Source: Mixta intestinalis
Lineage (GTDB): Bacteria; Pseudomonadota; Gammaproteobacteria; Enterobacterales; Enterobacteriaceae
NCBI RefSeq assembly: GCF_009914055.1
Contig: NZ_CP028271.1
Coordinates: 248,001-312,000, forward strand
Reading direction: 5' to 3'
Length of the DNA: 64,000 nucleotides
Part shown: positions 27,891 through 37,345 of the stretch, in pieces
Layout of the letters: every line of letters begins with the position of its first letter
Numbering within the stretch: position 1 is the first letter of the stretch
Made by a program: the position numbers and the translations under genes
The notes under the pieces: model-generated
Told to the model about the DNA's origin: nothing
Databases searched by the model: none
The model's input: only the letters and a program-made list of their open reading frames with translations

Positions 27891-30434
27891 ATGTCATCAG
27901 ACAAACAACAAAAAGCCGGCTCTACGCCACATCATGACATCAGTACAAGTGTAAGCGTACATGGAGCAAGAACACATAACCTCAGGGATATTTCGTTTAC
28001 ATTCCCCCGCGATGCAATGGTAGTGTTTACCGGGATCTCGGGTTCGGGTAAATCCTCACTGGCCTTTGATACCCTCTATGCGGAAGCCCAGCGACGGTTT
28101 ATGGAATCTATTGCCCCTCATGCGCGGCGTCTGATTGAACAGGCGTCCGCACCGGATGTTGATGGTATCAATGGCCTGCCGCCTGCGGTTGCCCTGCAAC
28201 AGAGTCGGGCCGGGGCTCAGGAACGATCTACCGTCGGTAGCCTGACGCGAATTTCTGTCACCTTAAGGCTGCTGTTTTCCCGCGCAGGCATTCGCCCCGA
28301 AGGGGTTCCGTTCCTGCCCGCCGAGTCGTTTTCACCCAATAATCCCCAGGGGGCTTGCCCAACCTGCCAGGGGATGGGAATGGTTCATGAAGTGAAAGCC
28401 GATGTGCTTGTTCCGGACGGTGCGCTGAGCATCCGTGAAGGTGCTATCGCCTCCTGGCCGAATGGCTGGCAGGCGAAGAACCTTCGTTCTATTCTCGATA
28501 CGCTTGGCTACGACATTGATGCACCGTGGAATACGCTGTCTGAACAGGACAAAGAGTGGATCCTGTTTACCGATGAACAGCCTTCTGTACCTATCTTTAT
28601 GGGTCTCAATGCAGAGCAGCGTCAGGAAGCGATCGCAGCCGGAACCGAACCTTCTTATACCGGTACTTATACCAGTGCCCGGAAATACGTACTGCAAAGT
28701 TATTCCGGCGGGAAAGAATCTGTGAAAAAACGTCTTTCACGTTTTATTACCGTGGCACCGTGCACCGAATGCCACGGTAAAAGGCTCAACCAGAAAGCAT
28801 TGTCTGTGACTTTTGCCGGGCACGATATCGCTCAAATCGGTGAGCTGACGATAACGCAATTGAAATCTTTATTTTTACCCTTTGCCAACGGGCACTCTCA
28901 GTCTCTGCCTGGCGAAGCTGCATTAAGGGAAGCCACTATCAGAATGACGACCGACATTTGCGGACGTCTCGAACAACTTGAAAAACTGGGCCTTGGCCAT
29001 TTGTCTCTCGGTCGCCGGACCACAATGTTGTCATCAGGGGAACTCCAGCGTATCCGGCTTGCAACCCAGCTCATCTCCCGCCTTTTCGGTGTGCTGTATG
29101 TGCTTGATGAACCTGCGGCCGGATTGCACCCGGATGACGTGCGGGCGCTGATTCATTCTCTACGTTCTCTTCTGGAGGCGGGTAACTCTCTGGTCATCGT
29201 CGAGCATAACCTGGACGTTATCGCCGAAGCAGACTGGCTGACGGAAGTCGGGCCAGGACCGGGCCGACTGGGTGGAGAAATCGTCTATAACGGCATACCG
29301 TCCGGGCTTGCACAGGTTTCCCGATCGCCTACGGCCGGTTATCTGTTCGGCCAGCGCTATAAGGGCCTACGCCAACGCAGACTTCCGGAGCGCTGGCTGA
29401 AGCTTGAGCAGGTTATGTGTAATAATATACATTCTGTTAATGTCCAAATCCCCCTTGAGCGGATGACCGTGATCACCGGTGTATCCGGCTCGGGTAAATC
29501 AACGCTTCTGACCCAAGTGCTCCCGACGTTGCTACAGCGGCTAGATAAAACCCCTGAAGATGAGGAAACGGGAGAAGAAACCGTATATTTGGGCGTTCAG
29601 GGGAAAATCACGGCCGGAGGAACCTCTCTCAAACGACTGGTCCGTATCGATCAGAGGCCTATAGGGCGCACACCGCGTTCGAACCTGGCGACCTATACTG
29701 GTTTTTTTGACACTGTCCGCAAGCTCTTTGCTGAAACCGATGAAGCCAGGAAACGTGGCTTTGACGCCAGTCGCTTTTCCTTTAATCTCCCTGCCGGGCG
29801 ATGTCCTGCCTGCGAGGGGCAGGGGCAGATAACCATTGAACTGATGTTCATGCCTCAGGCAAGTGCGCCATGTTCTGCCTGTGGCGGGCGTCGCTACAAT
29901 GATGAAACACTTGAGGTTCGCTGGAATAACAGAAACATAGCCGATGTTCTGGCCCTTACCGTAGACGAAGCCATTACCGTATTCAGAAACAATGAAGCCA
30001 TACAGCGTTCTCTGGCAGCGCTTGCTTCGCTTGGTCTTGGCTACCTGACGTTAGGCCAGCCAGCCACGGAACTGTCCGGAGGTGAATGTCAGCGCATCAA
30101 GCTTGCCTGGGAGCTTCAGCGGGTGCAGCGGGGTAAGACACTCTATCTCCTCGACGAGCCGTCCACGGGGCTACATCCTGCGGATATGGATAAGTTGATG
30201 CGAGTGCTGGACAAGCTGGTTCAGCGAGGGGATACAGTTGTGATGGCAGAGCACGACATGCGGATAGCCTCGGAAGCCGACTGGGTCCTCGATCTCGGTC
30301 CTGGCTCGGGTGAGAACGGCGGGGAAATCGTTGCGGCTGGTACCCCGGAGGAGGTCAGTCATGTAGGTAACAGCATCACTGCGCCTTACTTATTGGCAAG
30401 GTTAAAAAAGCGGATTGGCGATCCTGAAGAATAA
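27891..30434 (+). CDS. UvrA-like ATPase without UvrB-binding domain
   Basis: 847 residues with two ABC modules: Walker A GISGSGKSS (about 48–56) and GVSGSGKST (about 534–542), signature motifs LSSGELQRIRLATQL and LSGGECQRIKLAWEL, and two zinc sites (CPTCQGMG/CTECHG and CPACEGQG/CSACGG). In true UvrA (about 940) some 120 residues between LFARVG and FSFNNPAGACPTC form the UvrB-binding domain. Here LFSRAG is joined to ESFSPNNPQGACPTC by about ten residues, so that domain is absent. This is the class II UvrA type, some of which (DrrC-like) protect against DNA-binding drugs. It follows AGGGGAAA and sits beside an efflux pair, supporting a resistance role. Confidence 0.92.
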   Translation: MSSDKQQKAGSTPHHDISTSVSVHGARTHNLRDISFTFPRDAMVVFTGISGSGKSSLAFDTLYAEAQRRFMESIAPHARRLIEQASAPDVDGINGLPPAVALQQSRAGAQERSTVGSLTRISVTLRLLFSRAGIRPEGVPFLPAESFSPNNPQGACPTCQGMGMVHEVKADVLVPDGALSIREGAIASWPNGWQAKNLRSILDTLGYDIDAPWNTLSEQDKEWILFTDEQPSVPIFMGLNAEQRQEAIAAGTEPSYTGTYTSARKYVLQSYSGGKESVKKRLSRFITVAPCTECHGKRLNQKALSVTFAGHDIAQIGELTITQLKSLFLPFANGHSQSLPGEAALREATIRMTTDICGRLEQLEKLGLGHLSLGRRTTMLSSGELQRIRLATQLISRLFGVLYVLDEPAAGLHPDDVRALIHSLRSLLEAGNSLVIVEHNLDVIAEADWLTEVGPGPGRLGGEIVYNGIPSGLAQVSRSPTAGYLFGQRYKGLRQRRLPERWLKLEQVMCNNIHSVNVQIPLERMTVITGVSGSGKSTLLTQVLPTLLQRLDKTPEDEETGEETVYLGVQGKITAGGTSLKRLVRIDQRPIGRTPRSNLATYTGFFDTVRKLFAETDEARKRGFDASRFSFNLPAGRCPACEGQGQITIELMFMPQASAPCSACGGRRYNDETLEVRWNNRNIADVLALTVDEAITVFRNNEAIQRSLAALASLGLGYLTLGQPATELSGGECQRIKLAWELQRVQRGKTLYLLDEPSTGLHPADMDKLMRVLDKLVQRGDTVVMAEHDMRIASEADWVLDLGPGSGENGGEIVAAGTPEEVSHVGNSITAPYLLARLKKRIGDPEE

Positions 30435-30601
30435 TCCCGGGCATGGTTTCATATAGCAATAATGATGGGCATATATAGTTTGACTGATCTGTTCCCCACC
30501 GGTTGATGCAGATAGATGCTGGCAATGACCGCCCCTGGCACAAAGCTGTCATCACAACGACCTTAGGAATAATCATATCCCTGGAGTACCGCCTTTCCTC
30601 C

Positions 30602-30637
30602 AAAACAAAAAGCGCCCGCCTACCGCGAACGCTTTTC
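30602..30637 (-). terminator. Terminator of the hyc operon
   Basis: Read leftwards, AAAAGCG and CGCTTTT arms flank a G+C-rich centre and are followed by TGTTTTGG. It lies about 50 bases past the hycI stop. Confidence 0.65.
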
Positions 30638-30684
30638 CCAACCCTTCGTTACTTCCGTCCCCAGCTAAGTATCAACCTAACCTC

Positions 30685-31140
30685 TCACAGCTCCTCAAAT
30701 CCCAGCACCCCATTCCTTTCTGCCAGGCTTTCATGAACCCTTTCCACCGCCGCCTTAACCGCTTCCGTCATCGGATAATAAAACCCGACAATATCCGGCT
30801 GAATGCCTAAGAAAACGACCTCACCAACGTCGTCGCGCAGTTGGTCCACCAGATAGTTAAGCGGCATATTGTGGGTGGTCATCATAAACATTTCGGCGAT
30901 GTCGTCCGGGTCAATGCGGCGGATCTCGCCGGGGTTAAGCCCCATATCGGTGGCATCCACAATCAGTAGCCGCGCCGGGCGCAGCTCGCGGATCGCTACC
31001 ACCTCGTTTTCCGGGGCGCTGCCGCCGTCAAACACCACCCAGTCGCCATGCGGTGCCTGCTGGCACATCTCGGCCAGCAGCGGACCGGCGCCATCGTCAC
31101 CCATCATGCTGTTGCCGACGCAGAGTAAAACATCAGTCAC
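30685..31140 (-). CDS. hycI: Hydrogenase 3 maturation endopeptidase
   Basis: A 151-residue protease (E. coli 156) that removes the C-terminal tail of the hydrogenase-3 large subunit HycE once nickel is in place. The start LLCVGNSMMGDDGAGPLL carries the conserved Asp that senses nickel; DGGSAPEN and VDATDMGLNPGEIR are further family motifs. It overlaps hycH by eight bases and ends the operon. Its substrate site in HycE is intact in this window. Confidence 0.95.
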   Translation of the reverse strand: MTDVLLCVGNSMMGDDGAGPLLAEMCQQAPHGDWVVFDGGSAPENEVVAIRELRPARLLIVDATDMGLNPGEIRRIDPDDIAEMFMMTTHNMPLNYLVDQLRDDVGEVVFLGIQPDIVGFYYPMTEAVKAAVERVHESLAERNGVLGFEEL

Positions 31141-31543
31141 GTTGCCTCCTCACCATCAGATAGATGGCGTTTTCCTGGTGAATGGCGTGCAGCATGGCGA
31201 GCATCTCGCGGCTCCACGCCTGCTGCTGCGCCGTCTGGTGTGCAAGGGCCGCGTCAAAGGCACTCGCCAGCATCGTTATATGAGTCGCATCGATCACGAT
31301 CTCCCCGTAGCGCGGTACGCCTTCCATTTTGCGCCGCGCCTCGCTGCCCGCCTCCAGGGTGGCTATCCACGCCAGATAGTCATCCCAGGGGCAGGTGAGC
31401 ACCGCCGACAGGCAGTCGATTACCCCCAGGTGGTGACCAATAGCCAGCCCGTAATAGATCACCTGCTGCGCGTCGGCGGGGGTGTCATCACTTTCGTCAA
31501 TGAACTTGCGGCTGAGCTGGCTGAAAATTACCGTTTCACCCAT
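31133..31543 (-). CDS. hycH: Formate hydrogenlyase maturation protein HycH
   Basis: 136 residues, as in E. coli. HycH is needed for assembly of hydrogenase 3 and probably acts as a chaperone for a subunit such as HycE; it is not part of the final complex. The stretch YYGLAIGHHLGVIDCL and the C-terminal HQENAIYLMVRR are typical. It shares one base with the hycG stop codon (TGATG), so translation is coupled. Confidence 0.94.
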   Translation of the reverse strand: MGETVIFSQLSRKFIDESDDTPADAQQVIYYGLAIGHHLGVIDCLSAVLTCPWDDYLAWIATLEAGSEARRKMEGVPRYGEIVIDATHITMLASAFDAALAHQTAQQQAWSREMLAMLHAIHQENAIYLMVRRQRD

Positions 31544-32307
31544 CAGGCGCGCTCCTGCCCGACCACCTCAATGAGATTGGCCACGATTTCACTCAGGCGC
31601 GGATCGTTCTCCTGGGCCAGCCACGCCGCCACGCTCTCTTCGCCCTTCAGCAGATGGCGCATAAAATCATCCGCAATTTGGCGACCATAGCGGTAGCCAG
31701 CCAGTCGACGCGCGGCGCGGTCGATGCGCACCCGCAGAGGCTGCACCATCTCCGGGTGCAGCAGCTCGGCGGGCTGGTTATCTATGCTCCCCGGCTCGCG
31801 GGCGTGGATTTTTTGCTCCAGCAGCCCCAGCGCCATCGCAAAACCGTACAGCGTGGCGGCAGGGGAGGGCGGGCAGCCGGGAATATAGACGTCAACCGGG
31901 ACGATTTTGTCGGTGCCGCCCCACACGCAGTACAGATCGTGGAAAATGCCGCCGGAGTTGCCGCAGGCCCCGTAGGAGATACAGATTTTCGGATCCGGGG
32001 CCGATTCCCACGCACGCAGCGCCGGGGAGCGCATCGCGCGGGTCACCGCGCCGGTAAAGAGCAGAATGTCGGCGTGGCGCGGGGAAGGCACCACCTTAAT
32101 GCCGAAGCGCTCAGGATCGAAAATGGGCGACAGGGTGGCGAAGATCTCGATTTCGCAGCCGTTGCAGCCGCCGCAGTCTACCCGGTAGACGTAGGCCGAG
32201 CGCTTAATGTTTTTCAGCAGCGAGGTCTTCATGCGGGCGATGGACTCATCCACCGTGAACGGTACCGGCATCCCCTGTTTGTTACGCGGCCCTAAGAGTT
32301 CGTTCAT
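31543..32307 (-). CDS. hycG: Hydrogenase 3 small subunit HycG
   Basis: A 254-residue NuoB-like subunit that carries the proximal [4Fe-4S] cluster of hydrogenase 3. Cluster ligands are visible in CGGCNGCEIE (about 45–54), YGACGNSGG and YIPGCPPSP. It links HycE to the ferredoxin subunits HycF and HycB on the cytoplasmic side of the inner membrane. It overlaps hycF by four bases. Confidence 0.95.
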   Translation of the reverse strand: MNELLGPRNKQGMPVPFTVDESIARMKTSLLKNIKRSAYVYRVDCGGCNGCEIEIFATLSPIFDPERFGIKVVPSPRHADILLFTGAVTRAMRSPALRAWESAPDPKICISYGACGNSGGIFHDLYCVWGGTDKIVPVDVYIPGCPPSPAATLYGFAMALGLLEQKIHAREPGSIDNQPAELLHPEMVQPLRVRIDRAARRLAGYRYGRQIADDFMRHLLKGEESVAAWLAQENDPRLSEIVANLIEVVGQERA

Positions 32308-32849
32308 CGCGTCGCCTCCTTCATTTCGCGGATTAGCTGGATTTTTTCCGAAGGCGCAAGCCCCTGCAGGCGCTTGCAGTCCGGGCAGGTTTCAAAGCTC
32401 TCGCGGTGTGATTCTGCCCGCTTGTCCCCGTTGTGACGCAGGATCTCAATCGCGTAATCAATCTCTTTTTGCACCGCGTAGGGGCGCTCGCATACCCGGC
32501 AGTAGCAGATGTCAAAGCGCGACTGCTGGAGGAAATCCGCTTTACTCCACACCGCCAGTTCGTACTCCTGAGAGAGCGTGATGGCGGTGGTCGGACAGAC
32601 CTCCTCGCAGCGCCCGCAGAAGATGCAGCGCCCTAAGTTAAACTGCCATGCCAGTTGCCCGGTGAGCAGGTCGGTCTCTACCGTCAGGGCGTTAGCGGGG
32701 CAGGCGTTTACGCAGGCCGCGCAGCCGATGCACTGCTGCGGATTGTGTTCCGGCTTGCCGCGCAGATTTTTGTCAACCGCAATCGGCTGGAGCGGGTAGG
32801 ACTCCGTCACCGTGCCGGTTTTGATTACTTTTTTAATAAAGGTAAACAT
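32304..32849 (-). CDS. hycF: Formate hydrogenlyase ferredoxin subunit HycF
   Basis: 181 residues (E. coli 180), homologous to NuoI. Two [4Fe-4S] motifs, CIGCAACVNACPANALTV and CIFCGRCEEVCPTTAITL, lie in the N-terminal half; C-terminal cysteines (CYCRVC and CPDCKR) suggest an extra metal site. It carries electrons between HycB and HycG. It sits 12 bases after hycE and overlaps hycG, all on one mRNA. Confidence 0.95.
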   Translation of the reverse strand: MFTFIKKVIKTGTVTESYPLQPIAVDKNLRGKPEHNPQQCIGCAACVNACPANALTVETDLLTGQLAWQFNLGRCIFCGRCEEVCPTTAITLSQEYELAVWSKADFLQQSRFDICYCRVCERPYAVQKEIDYAIEILRHNGDKRAESHRESFETCPDCKRLQGLAPSEKIQLIREMKEATR

Positions 32850-32861
32850 GAATGCTCCGGG

Positions 32862-34571
32862 TTATTTCAGCGGCGAGTTCTTGCGTTCGATGCTGTAGCG
32901 TTCCAGCTCTTTATAGGGCACCACTTTGCTTTTCTTCTTGCGCACGTCGACCACCGTCATGCGGTCGGTGCAGGAGTAGCAGGGGTCAAGGCTGCCGATA
33001 ATCAGCGGCGCGTCAGAGACGGTGTTGCCGCGCAGCATATAGCGCAGCGTCGGCCAGTTGGCGTAGGTGGCCGCCCGGCAGCGCCAGCGCCAGAGCTTCT
33101 GGTTGTCGCCGGTCATGCTCCAGTGGATATCATCCCCGCGCGGCGCTTCGCTAAAGCCCAGCGCAAACCGGTTCGGAATATAGGTAAAGCCCTCCACCAT
33201 CAGCGGGCCGCCCGGCAGGTTATCCAGCCCGTAATCGATCATGTTCAGGGCGGTAAAGACTTCGTTGATGCGCACCTTCAGGCGGGAGATGACGTCGCAG
33301 CCCTGCTCGGAGTGGACCTCCATCGGCAGCAGGCCGTAGCCGGCAAAGGGGTGATCTGCGCGGGTGTCGCGGGCATGTCCGCTGGCGCGCACCATCGGTC
33401 CCACATTGCTGAAGTCGCGGGCGATCTGCGGGTCGAGGCGGCCGACGCCCACCGTACGCTGCTCAATGTTCGGCGTGCTCATGAGGATATCCACCAGATC
33501 CTGCACGTCGCGGCGCATCTGCTGCGCCAGCTGGCGCGTGGCGATCATATCCTCTTTCAACATATCGCGACGGATGCCGCCAATCAGGTTCAGGCCGTAG
33601 GTTTTGCGCGCCCCGGTGAGGATTTCCGCCATCTTCATCGAGGCTTCGCGCACGCGGAAGAACTGCATAAAGCCGGAGTCAAAGCCAACAAAGTGGCAGG
33701 CCAGCCCCAGGTTCAGCAGGTGCGAGTGCAGACGCTCCACCTCCAGCAGGATGGCGCGGATCATTTGGGCGCGTTCCGGCACCACTATTCCCATCGCATT
33801 TTCCACCGAGGTGGTGTACGCCGTGCTGTGGGCAAAGCCGCAGATGCCGCACACGCGGTCGGAGAGGAAGGTCACTTCGTTGTAGCCCATGCGGGTCTCC
33901 GCCAGCTTCTCCATGCCGCGATGGACGTAGAACAGGCGGTAATCGGCGTCGATGATGTTCTCGCCGTCGACGAACAGGCGGAAGTGCCCCGGCTCATCGG
34001 AGGTAACGTGCAGCGGGCCAATGGGCACTACGTTGTTTTTCTTATCGCCGAGCTCGTTAATAAACTCGTAGGTCTCTTTATCGGTGGTGGGAGCCGGACG
34101 CTGGCGATAATCCATACTGTCTTTACGCAGCGGATAGAGCTCGTCAGGCCAGTCGTCCGGCAGCACCAGGCGGCGCTCGTCGGGCAGGCCGACCGGGATC
34201 AGGCCGTACATATCGCGCACTTCGCGCTCGCCCCAGACGGCGGCGGGCACCCGTGGCGTCACCGAGGGGAACTCCGGCTTGTTGGCGTCCACCTCGACGC
34301 GCACGGTTATCCAGCAGCGCGTACCCTGTTCCATCGACAGCACATAATAGACGGCGTAGCTGCCGCAGAGCTGGCGCTCATCGTTGCCAAACAGCACCGA
34401 AAGCCAGCCCCCCTGTTGGTAATACAGGAACTCGACCACCTCCGGCAGGTAGTTGTTTTTCACCGTAAGGGTGATTTGATCCCGGGTCTGCCAGGCCTCA
34501 TTTAACACTACGCCCGGGAAGGCCTGATGCAGGGCGGCGAGATAGTGTTGACCAACTTTTTCTTCAGACAT
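32862..34571 (-). CDS. hycE: Hydrogenase 3 large subunit HycE
   Basis: 569 residues, the same as E. coli. An N-terminal NuoC-like domain is fused to the NuoD-like [NiFe] catalytic domain. Nickel ligands are in RVCGICG and, near the end, in DPCYSC (Cys531 and Cys534). A 32-residue tail beginning MTVVDVRKKKSK follows Arg537, the position where HycI cuts in E. coli. It reduces protons to H2 using electrons from formate. Confidence 0.97.
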   Translation of the reverse strand: MSEEKVGQHYLAALHQAFPGVVLNEAWQTRDQITLTVKNNYLPEVVEFLYYQQGGWLSVLFGNDERQLCGSYAVYYVLSMEQGTRCWITVRVEVDANKPEFPSVTPRVPAAVWGEREVRDMYGLIPVGLPDERRLVLPDDWPDELYPLRKDSMDYRQRPAPTTDKETYEFINELGDKKNNVVPIGPLHVTSDEPGHFRLFVDGENIIDADYRLFYVHRGMEKLAETRMGYNEVTFLSDRVCGICGFAHSTAYTTSVENAMGIVVPERAQMIRAILLEVERLHSHLLNLGLACHFVGFDSGFMQFFRVREASMKMAEILTGARKTYGLNLIGGIRRDMLKEDMIATRQLAQQMRRDVQDLVDILMSTPNIEQRTVGVGRLDPQIARDFSNVGPMVRASGHARDTRADHPFAGYGLLPMEVHSEQGCDVISRLKVRINEVFTALNMIDYGLDNLPGGPLMVEGFTYIPNRFALGFSEAPRGDDIHWSMTGDNQKLWRWRCRAATYANWPTLRYMLRGNTVSDAPLIIGSLDPCYSCTDRMTVVDVRKKKSKVVPYKELERYSIERKNSPLK

Positions 34572-34586
34572 GGTTATTCTCTACAG

Positions 34587-35510
34587 TCACGCCGCCAGCA
34601 AGGAGACGAAAGCTAAAAAGGCCAGACCAAAACCGGTCCAGGTAATCCGTGAGGTGGCGTTAAAGCGCAGGCGCGCCATGCTGTTCTCGAACAGGGCAAT
34701 CACCAGCACGCCCGCCACCAGCTTGACCGCTGCGATAACGATAGCCAGCAGCAGGCCGCCGACGGAAAAGTGCGTCATCTGCCCCCAGGGGATAAACACC
34801 CCGACGAACATTTGCAGCACCACCAGCTGCTTCAGGCTGATGCCCCACTTGAACAGGGCAAAGCCCGCGCCGCTGTACTCCGACAGCGGGCCTTCCTGTA
34901 GCTCCTGTTCGGCTTCGGCCAGGTCAAAGGGCAGCTTGCCCATCTCAATAAAGGTGGCGAAGGCGCAGGCGCACAGGGCCAGCGTCAGCGTCAGGGAGTG
35001 GGCGACCGGCCAGTGCCAGATCGTCTCTGCCACCGCGCTGATATGGGTACTGCCCGCTACCTGAGCGGCAACCCACAGGCCAAGCAGCAGGATCGGCTCC
35101 ACCAGTACCCCGAGCATCGCCTCGCGGCTGGCGCCAATGGCGGTGAAGGGGCTGCCAGTGTCCAGTCCGGCAATGGCAAAGAAGAAGCGAGCAATGGCAA
35201 AGAGATAAATCAGGGTAATGAGATCCCCCAGCGGCGGCAGCGGCGAGGCGAGGGTGATCACCGGCAGCGCGCTGGCGATGGCGACCATTACGGCTACCAT
35301 CACAAAGGGCGTCAGGCGAAATACCCAGCCGGAGGCTGCGGGAGCCACGCTCTGGCGGCCAAGCAGCTTAATCAGATCGCGGTACTCCTGGAAAATATCC
35401 GGCCCGCGGCGGGTATGCAGCCGGGCGCGCGTCACGCGAGTAATGCCGGTCAGCAGTGGCGCAAGGGCAAACAGCACCAGCGCCTGGATCAGGGCGTAGA
35501 TCAGGGTCAT
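34587..35510 (-). CDS. hycD: Formate hydrogenlyase membrane subunit HycD
   Basis: A 307-residue inner-membrane protein homologous to NuoH. About eight hydrophobic segments are visible, plus the conserved loop ARFFFAIAGLDTGSPFTAIG and KLPFDLAEAEQEL with acidic residues near the quinone-site equivalent in complex I. It anchors the soluble arm to the membrane. It overlaps hycC by four bases. Confidence 0.95.
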   Translation of the reverse strand: MTLIYALIQALVLFALAPLLTGITRVTRARLHTRRGPDIFQEYRDLIKLLGRQSVAPAASGWVFRLTPFVMVAVMVAIASALPVITLASPLPPLGDLITLIYLFAIARFFFAIAGLDTGSPFTAIGASREAMLGVLVEPILLLGLWVAAQVAGSTHISAVAETIWHWPVAHSLTLTLALCACAFATFIEMGKLPFDLAEAEQELQEGPLSEYSGAGFALFKWGISLKQLVVLQMFVGVFIPWGQMTHFSVGGLLLAIVIAAVKLVAGVLVIALFENSMARLRFNATSRITWTGFGLAFLAFVSLLAA

Positions 35511-37345
35511 TTTCCGACTCCTTGAGAGATAATCACCACCAGCAGCACCGCCAGCTCAAGCAGCGCGATACGGTGGAACACGACAGCCGTGCGCTCACGC
35601 TGCCAGCCGGGAATAAAGCGCACCGGGTTCAGCCATTTGCGCAGCTTCAGTACCGGGGCAAAGGCCTCTTTTACCGGCATCGCGAAGCCGTGAGCGGTGA
35701 TCACCATCGAATCTTCATGATCGTAGCCGCACACCCAGGCCATCCCGCGGGAGCGGTTCGCCAGGCGATCGCCTTTGAACAGCACCGTAACGATAAAAGG
35801 CAGCAGCAGACCGGCGAGCAACAGCAGCGTGACCATCGGTTGCGAGACGGTGTTTACCGCGCCGCTATTCACCGGGAACATCTGGCTAATTAGCGGCAGA
35901 AACCACGGGGCCGCTACGCCGCCCGCCACGCAGCAGAGCGCCGCCAGCCCGGTGCTGAAAGTCATCAGCCAGGGGGCGTCGGCGGCGTTTTGCGCTTCAG
36001 GAGTACGGGGGACACCAAGGAAGGTGACGCCATAGACTTTTGCCATGCACATCACCGCCAGCGCGCCGGTAATCGCCAGTCCCACTGCCAGCAACGGCCC
36101 CAGCAGGCGAGTGATAAACAGGTCGTGCGCGCCGAGGTTAAAGAAGGACTGATAAATCACCCATTCGCCGGCAAAGCCGTTGAGGGGAGGCAGCGCAGCC
36201 ATCGCCATCAGCCCTACCAGCATGGAGAGGGAGATCAGCGGCATTTTTTTGCCGATGCCGCCGAGCTTCTCAATATCGCGATGGCCGGTGCGATACCACA
36301 CCGCCCCCGCGCCGAGGAACAGGGTGCTTTTAAACAGGCCGTGGCTCACCAGATGGTACAGCCCGCCAGTGAAGCCCAGCGCAATCAGCAGGTTGCTCTG
36401 GAGCGCAATACCGCTCACGCCCGCGCCGAGGCCAAGCAGGATGATGCCGATATTTTCCAGGGTGTGGTACGCCAGCAGGCGCTGAATGTTGTGTTCCATC
36501 AGGGCATACAGGCCGCCGCTGAAGGCGGTGATCATCCCCAGCACCAGCAGCAGTACCCCCAGCCACAGGGGAGGATAAGTTCCACTCAGGCACACCGTCA
36601 GCATGCCGTACAGCCCCACTTTCATCACCACCGTGGAGAAGAGCGCGGCTGCGGGAGCGCTGGCATTGGCGTGCGCCTGCGGTGCCCAGCCGTGCAGCGG
36701 GATTGCTCCGGCCAGCAGGCCAAAGCCAGCCAGCCCCGGTAACCAGACGCTGGCACCCGGTGCCTGTTCGCTCGCCAGCTCTGCCATCGCCGCAAAGTCC
36801 AGTGAGCCGTAAAACTGCCACGCCTGCCAGCAGGCGATCGCCAGCAGCAGCGTTCCCAGGCGGCCAAGCACAAACCACAGCTTGCCGGACTGGGCGCAAC
36901 CGGTCAGAAACGCGGCGCACAGGGCCATAATCTCTGCCATGACCACCAGCCAGCCGAGGTTATCGGCCACGATGGCTGCTACGGCAGCGGCCATCAGCAG
37001 GTTCATCAGCGCGCCGTTGTTTTTCGCCTGCGGATGGCGATGCCAGGCGATGCTAAACAGGCCGATAAAGCAGGCCGGCAGGCCGATGGCGATAAGCCAT
37101 ACCGCCCCGATGCGCGTCAGCTGCGTCCCTACCTGAAGCCAGGGGATGTCGGCGTGCAGCGCCAGGGGCGCAGGTGCGGCCAGCAGGGTGCTAAACCCTG
37201 CCGCCACCGTCAGGGCGCTGGCGATTGCGTTGCCGATCCCGGCAATCGCACCGCTCGCGGGCCGGTTGGCACAAAAGAGCAGGGCCAGCACGGCGCTGAT
37301 GAGGTACACGCCCAGCGCCAGGTTAAGTAGTGAAAAGGCGTTCAT
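35507..37345 (-). CDS. hycC: Formate hydrogenlyase membrane subunit HycC
   Basis: A 612-residue polytopic protein (E. coli 608) of the NuoL/MrpA antiporter-like family with many hydrophobic helices. Typical stretches are GIIPLHGW-like GAIPLHGWAPQAHANASAP, MVKVGLYGM-like VVMKVGLYGM, and LLAYHTLENIGIILLGLGAG. Possible proton or sodium translocation by FHL depends on this subunit. It shares one base with hycB. Confidence 0.95.
   Translation of the reverse strand: MNAFSLLNLALGVYLISAVLALLFCANRPASGAIAGIGNAIASALTVAAGFSTLLAAPAPLALHADIPWLQVGTQLTRIGAVWLIAIGLPACFIGLFSIAWHRHPQAKNNGALMNLLMAAAVAAIVADNLGWLVVMAEIMALCAAFLTGCAQSGKLWFVLGRLGTLLLAIACWQAWQFYGSLDFAAMAELASEQAPGASVWLPGLAGFGLLAGAIPLHGWAPQAHANASAPAAALFSTVVMKVGLYGMLTVCLSGTYPPLWLGVLLLVLGMITAFSGGLYALMEHNIQRLLAYHTLENIGIILLGLGAGVSGIALQSNLLIALGFTGGLYHLVSHGLFKSTLFLGAGAVWYRTGHRDIEKLGGIGKKMPLISLSMLVGLMAMAALPPLNGFAGEWVIYQSFFNLGAHDLFITRLLGPLLAVGLAITGALAVMCMAKVYGVTFLGVPRTPEAQNAADAPWLMTFSTGLAALCCVAGGVAAPWFLPLISQMFPVNSGAVNTVSQPMVTLLLLAGLLLPFIVTVLFKGDRLANRSRGMAWVCGYDHEDSMVITAHGFAMPVKEAFAPVLKLRKWLNPVRFIPGWQRERTAVVFHRIALLELAVLLVVIISQGVGK

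Noticed and set aside
31654..37330. Long rightward frames opposite the hyc genes
   Set aside because: They mirror G+C-rich hyc codons; the hyc products on the other strand are unmistakable.
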